Origin: Blastocatellia bacterium
GTDB taxonomy: Bacteria; Acidobacteriota; Blastocatellia; UBA7656
DNA length: 9,694 nt
NCBI GenBank assembly: GCA_022615215.1
Contig: JAKEHD010000407.1
Coordinates: 1 to 9,694, forward strand
Reading direction: 5' to 3'
Shown: positions 6,465 through 9,694 of the stretch, piece by piece
Layout: each line of letters starts with the position of its first letter
Position numbering within the stretch: the stretch's first letter is position 1
The notes under the pieces: model-generated
The model's database searches: none
Seen by the model: the letters and a program-made list of their open reading frames with translations, nothing else
Told to the model about the DNA's origin: nothing
Translations under genes and position numbers: made by a program

Positions 6465-6537
6465 GAACGATGAACGCGGAATGCCGCAATGTGAACCTGG
6501 AACTCCGGATTCATCGTTCATCGTTCATCATTACTTC
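6465..6537 (+). repeat. Heptamer foldback, units CGATGAA / TTCATCG (locus 3)
   Basis: GAACGATGAACG (6465-6476) is a perfect 12-bp reverse complement of CGTTCATCGTTC (6515-6526), with a 38-nt loop. From 6468 the sequence can be read in 7-bp register: units ending in GAA on the left (6468-6509), then TTCATCG at 6510 and 6517 and TTCATCA at 6524. A small GCGG/CCGC hairpin (6476-6487) lies inside. It is in the gap between the small hypothetical gene and the AAA+ gene. Confidence 0.82.
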
Positions 6538-6590
6538 AAGTTGGGGAAAGGTTCTGCTCGAATGGCAAGGGGCCGAAAAGCAGTGACCAA

Positions 6591-6619
6591 AAGCGGTGAC
6601 GAGTCACCGCACTCCAAAT
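6591..6619 (-). terminator. Terminator-like hairpin repeat, copy 2, after the AAA+ ATPase gene
   Basis: On the minus strand, GCGGTGA, a CTCG loop and TCACCGC (6593-6610) are followed by TTTTGG. The hairpin begins about 9 nt beyond the stop codon of the AAA+ gene, so it fits an intrinsic terminator with a short T-run. The flank CCGCACTCCAAAT is identical to the copy at 12-40, so this is a dispersed repeat that may have been recruited as a terminator. Confidence 0.68.
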
Positions 6620-7443
6620 CAGATCACCGTCGTCACTATCTCGCGGATGCTGCGCTGTAGCTCCGCGTCGTCTGTGATCGGACTCTTTATCGCCACCTCG
6701 CAGGCTGTGTGAGGATTTATGCCCCGGCTTATCAATTGCGCCGCATAGACCAGCAGCCGTGTCGAAACGCCTTCTTCGAGGCCGTGCCCTTTCAGGTTGC
6801 GCACCTTCTCGCCTATAAGTACAAGATCGCGCGCCGTCTGATCGTCTACGCCGCCTTCGTGCATGACGATTTCGATCTCAAGCGGCGGCGGCGGATAGCC
6901 GAACTCGAAGCTGATGAATCGTTGCCGCGTGGATTGTTTCAAGTCTTTCAGCACGCTCTGATAGCCCGGATTGTAAGAGACGACGAGCAGAAATTCTTCG
7001 GGCGCTTTAAGGATAGTGCCGCGCTTTTCAATCGGAAGTATTCGCCGGTCGTCGGTCAGCGGATGGATCAAAACTATCGTGTCTTTGCGCGCCTCGACCA
7101 CTTCGTCGAGATAGCATATCGCTCCGTGCTTCACCGCGGTCGTGAGCGGCCCGTCGTGCCACACGGTCTCATCGCCTTCGAGCAGGAAGCGCCCGACCAG
7201 GTCCGTAGCCGAAAGGTCTTCGTGACAGGCAACGGTGATGAGCGGGCGGCCCAGTCGCCATGCCATGTACTCTATGAAACGTGTCTTGCCGCACCCCGTA
7301 GGGCCTTTCAACATGACGGGCAGCTTCGTTCCGTAAGCCGCCTCGAATAGTTTTACTTCATCGCCTACCGGCAGGTAGTACGGCTCGCGTGTGATGTTGT
7401 ATTGTTCGATTGCCTCTTCGAGGTTTTGCTGGCTAACTGTCAT
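6619..7443 (-). CDS. CbbQ/NirQ/NorQ-family MoxR-type AAA+ ATPase
   Basis: A 274-residue protein that matches NorQ/CbbQ closely over its whole length: PYYLPVGDEVKLFEAAY (21-37), Walker A GPTGCGKT (47-54), Walker B AICYLDEV (108-115, D113 and E114), LTDDRRILPIE (129-139), sensor-1 region VSYNPGYQSVLKDLKQSTRQRF (155-176, N158 and arginine-finger candidates R173/R175), and sensor-2 GVSTRLL (225-231). These hexameric ATPases work with a von Willebrand factor A-domain partner (CbbO/NorD) to remodel a target: NorQ-NorD inserts non-haem iron into nitric oxide reductase, and CbbQ-CbbO reactivates RuBisCO. Neither partner nor target gene is in the window, so the target is unknown; the NosL-family gene 1.4 kb away mildly favours the nitrogen-oxide side. 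GAGGA sits about 5 nt before ATG 7443. All ATPase motifs are intact. Confidence 0.93.
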   Translation of the reverse strand: MTVSQQNLEEAIEQYNITREPYYLPVGDEVKLFEAAYGTKLPVMLKGPTGCGKTRFIEYMAWRLGRPLITVACHEDLSATDLVGRFLLEGDETVWHDGPLTTAVKHGAICYLDEVVEARKDTIVLIHPLTDDRRILPIEKRGTILKAPEEFLLVVSYNPGYQSVLKDLKQSTRQRFISFEFGYPPPPLEIEIVMHEGGVDDQTARDLVLIGEKVRNLKGHGLEEGVSTRLLVYAAQLISRGINPHTACEVAIKSPITDDAELQRSIREIVTTVI

Positions 7444-7503
7444 TATGTCCTCTTGCTATAGAGGATTACACTGCGGTCTGTTTTTAACCGGAATTTCGGC
7501 TTG

Positions 7504-7533
7504 TTGGCCGATGAATTCACCTTCGTGTATAAT
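7504..7533 (+). promoter_or_regulatory. Candidate sigma-70 promoter for mnmA
   Basis: A perfect TATAAT (7528-7533) has TTGGCC (7504-7509) 18 bp upstream, a partial -35 match. Transcription would start near 7540, giving mnmA a leader of about 160 nt. No better promoter was seen closer to the gene. Confidence 0.5.
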
Positions 7534-7545
7534 CCCATTCTTTAT

Positions 7546-7582
7546 GGTAGGCCCGATCATTACACCTGTTATCGGGCCGACC
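7546..7582 (+). promoter_or_regulatory. Palindrome/hairpin in the mnmA leader
   Basis: GGCCCGAT (7550-7557) and ATCGGGCC (7571-7578) are perfect arms around a 13-nt loop. GGT/ACC extends the stem on the outside across one A-G mismatch (7546-7582). It lies just after the predicted start of transcription, so it could be an RNA hairpin in the leader or a DNA operator. Confidence 0.55.
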
Positions 7583-7623
7583 ACCGATGATAACATCTGG
7601 CCCGTAAACGAGCCAGGATAAAT

Positions 7624-7700
7624 GCGGCGCGGCCGTGAGTTCAAAGACACGCCTTAGCGCGGGGCGGCCTGAAGGCCGGACTCTGAACTTTATGCGCCGC
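7624..7700 (+). repeat. Nested hairpins immediately upstream of the mnmA start
   Basis: GCGGCGC (7624-7630) pairs with GCGCCGC (7694-7700), AGTTCA (7638-7643) with TGAACT (7684-7689), and CGGCC (7665-7669) with GGCCG (7674-7678) around a TGAA loop. The outer stem ends two bases before the GTG start. The right side also reads as two degenerate 7-bp units (GGACTCT, GAACTTT; 7678-7691), recalling the heptamer loci. Confidence 0.6.
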
Positions 7701-7702
7701 CT

Positions 7703-8833
7703 GTGAGCAGTAAAGTGAACATAGCAGTAGCAATGAGCGGCGGCGTCGATAGTTCGGTCGCCGCAGCGATACTGAAAAATCAGGGGCACGAGATAATCGG
7801 CTTCACGATGCAGTTGTGGAATCAGCGCCGCAGACTCGGCCCCGACGGCGAACCTCAGCCTTCGCGCTGTTGTTCGCTCGACGACGTGTACGACGCGCGG
7901 CGCGTGGCCGAAGATATGGGATTCCCTTTCTACGTGCTCAACATGGAAGACGAGTTCGAGCGCGCCGTCGTCCGCCCATTCGTCGAAGACTATCTCGCGG
8001 GGCGCACTCCCATTCCATGCGTCTCCTGCAACACGAAGTTGAAATTCGCGCGGCTCGTCACCGTTGCCGAGCAGGTAGGAGCCGAGCGCGTGGCGACGGG
8101 CCACTACGCTCGCGTGGAATATAACGAGCACGCCGGGCGATATACATTATTGAAGGGCCGCGACCCGTCGAAAGATCAGTCATACTTTCTTTTCGAGATG
8201 ACTCAGAAGCAACTGGCGCGGGCGGTCTTTCCGCTTGGCGATATGACTAAATCGGAGGTGCGAGAAGTGGCGCGGAGTCTCGGACTCGAAACCGCCGAAA
8301 AGCCCGAAAGCCAGGAGATATGTTTCGTGCCCGACGGCAACTATGCGCAATTCGTAGAAGACTATGCGCGCTATGAGATGGAGACTTCGGATGAAGAGAA
8401 ACGCGCGCTCGCTCCCGGAGAGATCGCCAATACCGAAGGCGAAGTCATAGGCGGGCACCGGGGCCTCCATCGCTACACCGTAGGCCAGCGGCGCGGGATA
8501 GGCATCGCGTCGCCCGACCCGCTCTATGTCGTCAAGATAGACGTGCCGCGCAACCGGCTCGTGGTCGGGCGGCGAGAAGAGTTGTTAGACCGCTCGCTCG
8601 TGGCAAGCGGAGTGAATTGGATAGCGATCGCTCCGCCCGAAGAGAGCGTGCGCGCAAGCGTTCGCGTGCGCTATCGTTCGGCTGAATCGCCCGCGACCAT
8701 AACGCCTCTAGGCGCGGGCCGCGTGCGGGTCGAATTCGACGAGAGGCAGCCGGCCATCACTCCCGGTCAGGCGACGGTTTTCTATGACGGAGATGCGGTG
8801 GTCGGGGGCGGCTGGATAGAATCAAAAGAATGA
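7703..8833 (+). CDS. mnmA: tRNA-specific 2-thiouridylase MnmA
   Basis: A 376-residue protein of typical length. MnmA adenylates and thiolates U34 of tRNAs for Lys, Glu and Gln, needed for accurate decoding. Motifs: PP-loop AMSGGVDSSVAA (10-21), GFTMQLW (33-39), PCVSCNTKLKF (105-115, catalytic Cys109 by alignment), GHYAR (133-137), KDQSYFLF (157-164), SQEICFVP (203-210, second catalytic Cys207), and TVGQRRGIGI (259-268), with the C-terminal beta-barrel after about 280. C106 makes a CxxC with C109, as in many non-enteric MnmA proteins; C56 and C57 are extra. GTG 7703 gives the usual MSSKVNIAVAMSGG start, but no ribosome site precedes it. A short frame from ATG 7692 (MRRL) ends in a TGA overlapping this GTG, so coupling is possible. 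The 3' end overlaps the next gene by 4 nt. Confidence 0.95.
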   Translation: MSSKVNIAVAMSGGVDSSVAAAILKNQGHEIIGFTMQLWNQRRRLGPDGEPQPSRCCSLDDVYDARRVAEDMGFPFYVLNMEDEFERAVVRPFVEDYLAGRTPIPCVSCNTKLKFARLVTVAEQVGAERVATGHYARVEYNEHAGRYTLLKGRDPSKDQSYFLFEMTQKQLARAVFPLGDMTKSEVREVARSLGLETAEKPESQEICFVPDGNYAQFVEDYARYEMETSDEEKRALAPGEIANTEGEVIGGHRGLHRYTVGQRRGIGIASPDPLYVVKIDVPRNRLVVGRREELLDRSLVASGVNWIAIAPPEESVRASVRVRYRSAESPATITPLGAGRVRVEFDERQPAITPGQATVFYDGDAVVGGGWIESKE

Positions 8834-9447
8834 TGCAAGATGCAAAGGGCGATGCGCTCAGGCGCAAGTCAGTAACCCGACCGTCGAGGAGCGGGTCAGT
8901 GACCCGACCGGAAGCGTCGGCTTTTCAGATCAGGGGCAGGCGCAGTGGACGCCCGGCCTTCGCTCTCGGATTGATACTTATTGCATTTTGTCTGCTCGTT
9001 GTTTCGTGCAAGGAAAAAAGAGGCGGGCCGGTTTCGGCAGATGTGCAGACGGGTTACTGCTCAGTGTGCGGAATGAAGGTGAAGGCCGACGACCGTTTCT
9101 CATCGGAGATAATCTATCCCGGCGGGACCAAACTGATGTTCGAATCGCCGGGCGATATGCTGGCCTTTTACACTACGCCCGAAAGCTACGATAAAGTGCC
9201 CGATACGCATAAAGACCGCGCAAGGATGGAAAAAATTCTGGTCAAGGATTACAACGGCGGAAACCCGCTTGACGTGAGAGCGGCGGCGCTTGTCTACAAG
9301 AGCGCCGTGCATGGCCCGATGGGGCCTGACATATTCGCTTTCAGCAAACGAGAAGAGGCCGCAGACTTTGCAGCCAAGCACGGCGGCACGGTCGTGACCT
9401 TCGATGATGTTACTCCAGAGATGGTCTTGAACCTCAGAAAGAGATGA
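8830..9447 (+). CDS. NosL-family lipoprotein (copper-chaperone-like)
   Basis: 205 residues from ATG 8830. A basic segment (about 35-41) and hydrophobic core (FALGLILIAFCLL, 44-56) lead to a lipobox, VVSC with Cys60 as lipidation site, so the mature protein is a membrane-anchored lipoprotein facing outward. The domain shows CSVCGM (77-82; two Cys and a Met suited to copper), MFESPGDMLAFY (103-114), GPMGPDIFAFSKREEA (162-177) and KHGG (183-186), the NosL pattern. NosL delivers copper to nitrous oxide reductase; many family members occur without nosZ, and none is visible here. The start is uncertain: ATG 8830 overlaps the mnmA stop (ATGA), while GTG 8899 has a strong GAGGAG (8886-8891) 7 nt upstream and gives a 182-residue protein with a normal signal peptide. 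Residues 14-28 of the longer form are encoded by a DNA repeat, which favours the later start. Confidence 0.88.
   Translation: MMQDAKGDALRRKSVTRPSRSGSVTRPEASAFQIRGRRSGRPAFALGLILIAFCLLVVSCKEKRGGPVSADVQTGYCSVCGMKVKADDRFSSEIIYPGGTKLMFESPGDMLAFYTTPESYDKVPDTHKDRARMEKILVKDYNGGNPLDVRAAALVYKSAVHGPMGPDIFAFSKREEAADFAAKHGGTVVTFDDVTPEMVLNLRKR
8869..8912 (+). repeat. Direct repeat with internal palindrome at the NosL start region
   Basis: GTCAGTAACCCGACCG (8869-8884) recurs as GTCAGTGACCCGACCG (8897-8912 by the same phase), 28 bp apart. The second copy sits in CGGGTCA-G-TGACCCG (about 8892-8906), a 7-bp palindrome. It lies within the first 30 codons of the longest NosL frame and contains both the GAGGAG and the candidate GTG start. 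Confidence 0.7.
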
Positions 9448-9694
9448 CGGATTCGCGTTCGAGGTCATGTAAGGGCGGCGCTACGATGGCCACTCCTCGA
9501 TGGCCCATCTGCTTTGTCGCGGCTCGCTCGTCGCTCGCCTATCTACCCGCGACTCGCTCCGCGGCTTCGCGCATCTGGGCTTTTTTGCAGAGCTTCCCTA
9601 ATCGATCGCTGACGCGCTTAAATCTAGCCAAAGATATTTGAAATTGTGTGCTCTTTTCCATCCCTTCCCCCTGGAAGGGGGAAGGTTAGGATGG
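9448..9694. other. Gene-free tail after the NosL gene
   Basis: No convincing gene. A 65-codon frame starts inside the NosL stop, but it is rich in Ser/Arg/Ala from a CTCGC-type low-complexity stretch (9510-9575) and has no ribosome site. A T-run (9580-9586) follows a GC-rich segment, but I could not draw a good terminator stem. Confidence 0.5.
9658..9694. repeat. C-rich/G-rich hairpin at the window end
   Basis: CCTTCCCCC (9663-9671) and GGGGGAAGG (9677-9685) are perfect 9-bp arms around a TGGAA loop. CCATC (9658) and GATGG (ending 9694) add an outer stem across a TTAG bulge. The element may continue past the window. It resembles C-rich palindromes dispersed in many genomes. Confidence 0.7.

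Noticed and set aside
6709..7350. 213-codon plus-strand frame inside the AAA+ gene
   Set aside because: It is antisense to an intact NorQ/CbbQ-family gene with all ATPase motifs; no family-like sequence of its own.
7456..7650. 64-codon minus-strand frame just upstream of the AAA+ gene, with GPITGVMIGPTI and GEFIG
   Set aside because: The repetitive GP...G look comes from translating the GGCCCGAT/ATCGGGCC palindrome, and no good ribosome site supports the start. It ends 12 nt before the AAA+ gene, so a leader peptide is not fully excluded.
9444..9641. 65-codon frame overlapping the NosL stop
   Set aside because: Low-complexity Ser/Arg/Ala-rich product with no ribosome site or recognisable domain; the ATGA overlap is likely chance.
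1..9694. CRISPR array, tRNA or rRNA genes
   Set aside because: The tandem repeats are only 7 bp without spacers, and no cloverleaf or rRNA-like sequence was seen on either strand.

Overview
The window looks like a chromosomal segment of a mid-GC (just over 50% by eye) Gram-negative-type bacterium. It encodes a lipoprotein, a type IV pilin-like protein and a sigma-54 type promoter. The proteins and the repeat-rich intergenic style remind me of Acidobacteriota (Blastocatellia-like), but that placement is inference from recall and no rRNA or tRNA gene is present to test it.

Layout: (1) 1-471: a hairpin repeat, then a Doc-family toxin gene whose N-terminus is split over three reading frames. (2) 448-2739, minus strand: a zinc-ribbon membrane protein gene followed by a full-length UbiD-type decarboxylase gene, separated by a 264-nt gap that carries an inverted pair of 7-bp tandem arrays. 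(3) 2740-3586, plus strand: a long control region with a sigma-54 -24/-12 promoter and upstream TGTC motifs, then a type IV pilin-like gene. (4) 3587-3879: a gene-free block of nested inverted repeats, including a second heptamer pair. (5) 3880-6089: a class I/II aminotransferase (minus) and a fumarylacetoacetate hydrolase-family enzyme (plus), divergent from a 152-nt shared region. (6) 6100-7443, minus: a small hypothetical gene, a third heptamer foldback, a terminator-like hairpin repeat, and a CbbQ/NirQ/NorQ-family AAA+ ATPase without its usual VWA partner. (7) 7444-9447, plus: a structured leader, mnmA, and a NosL-family lipoprotein gene overlapping mnmA by 4 nt. (8) 9448-9694: no convincing gene, ending in a C-rich/G-rich hairpin.

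The genes do not form one pathway. Themes are prenyl-FMN decarboxylation (probably quinone-related), surface filament assembly, small-molecule catabolism, tRNA thiolation, and two genes (NorQ-like, NosL-like) whose families mature nitrogen-oxide respiratory enzymes. I found no clear new multi-gene system. The most unusual signal is non-coding: at three or four loci there are 7-bp tandem arrays in inverted pairs, each locus with its own 7-mer. In addition a hairpin repeat occurs twice with the same flank but a different, still paired, stem.
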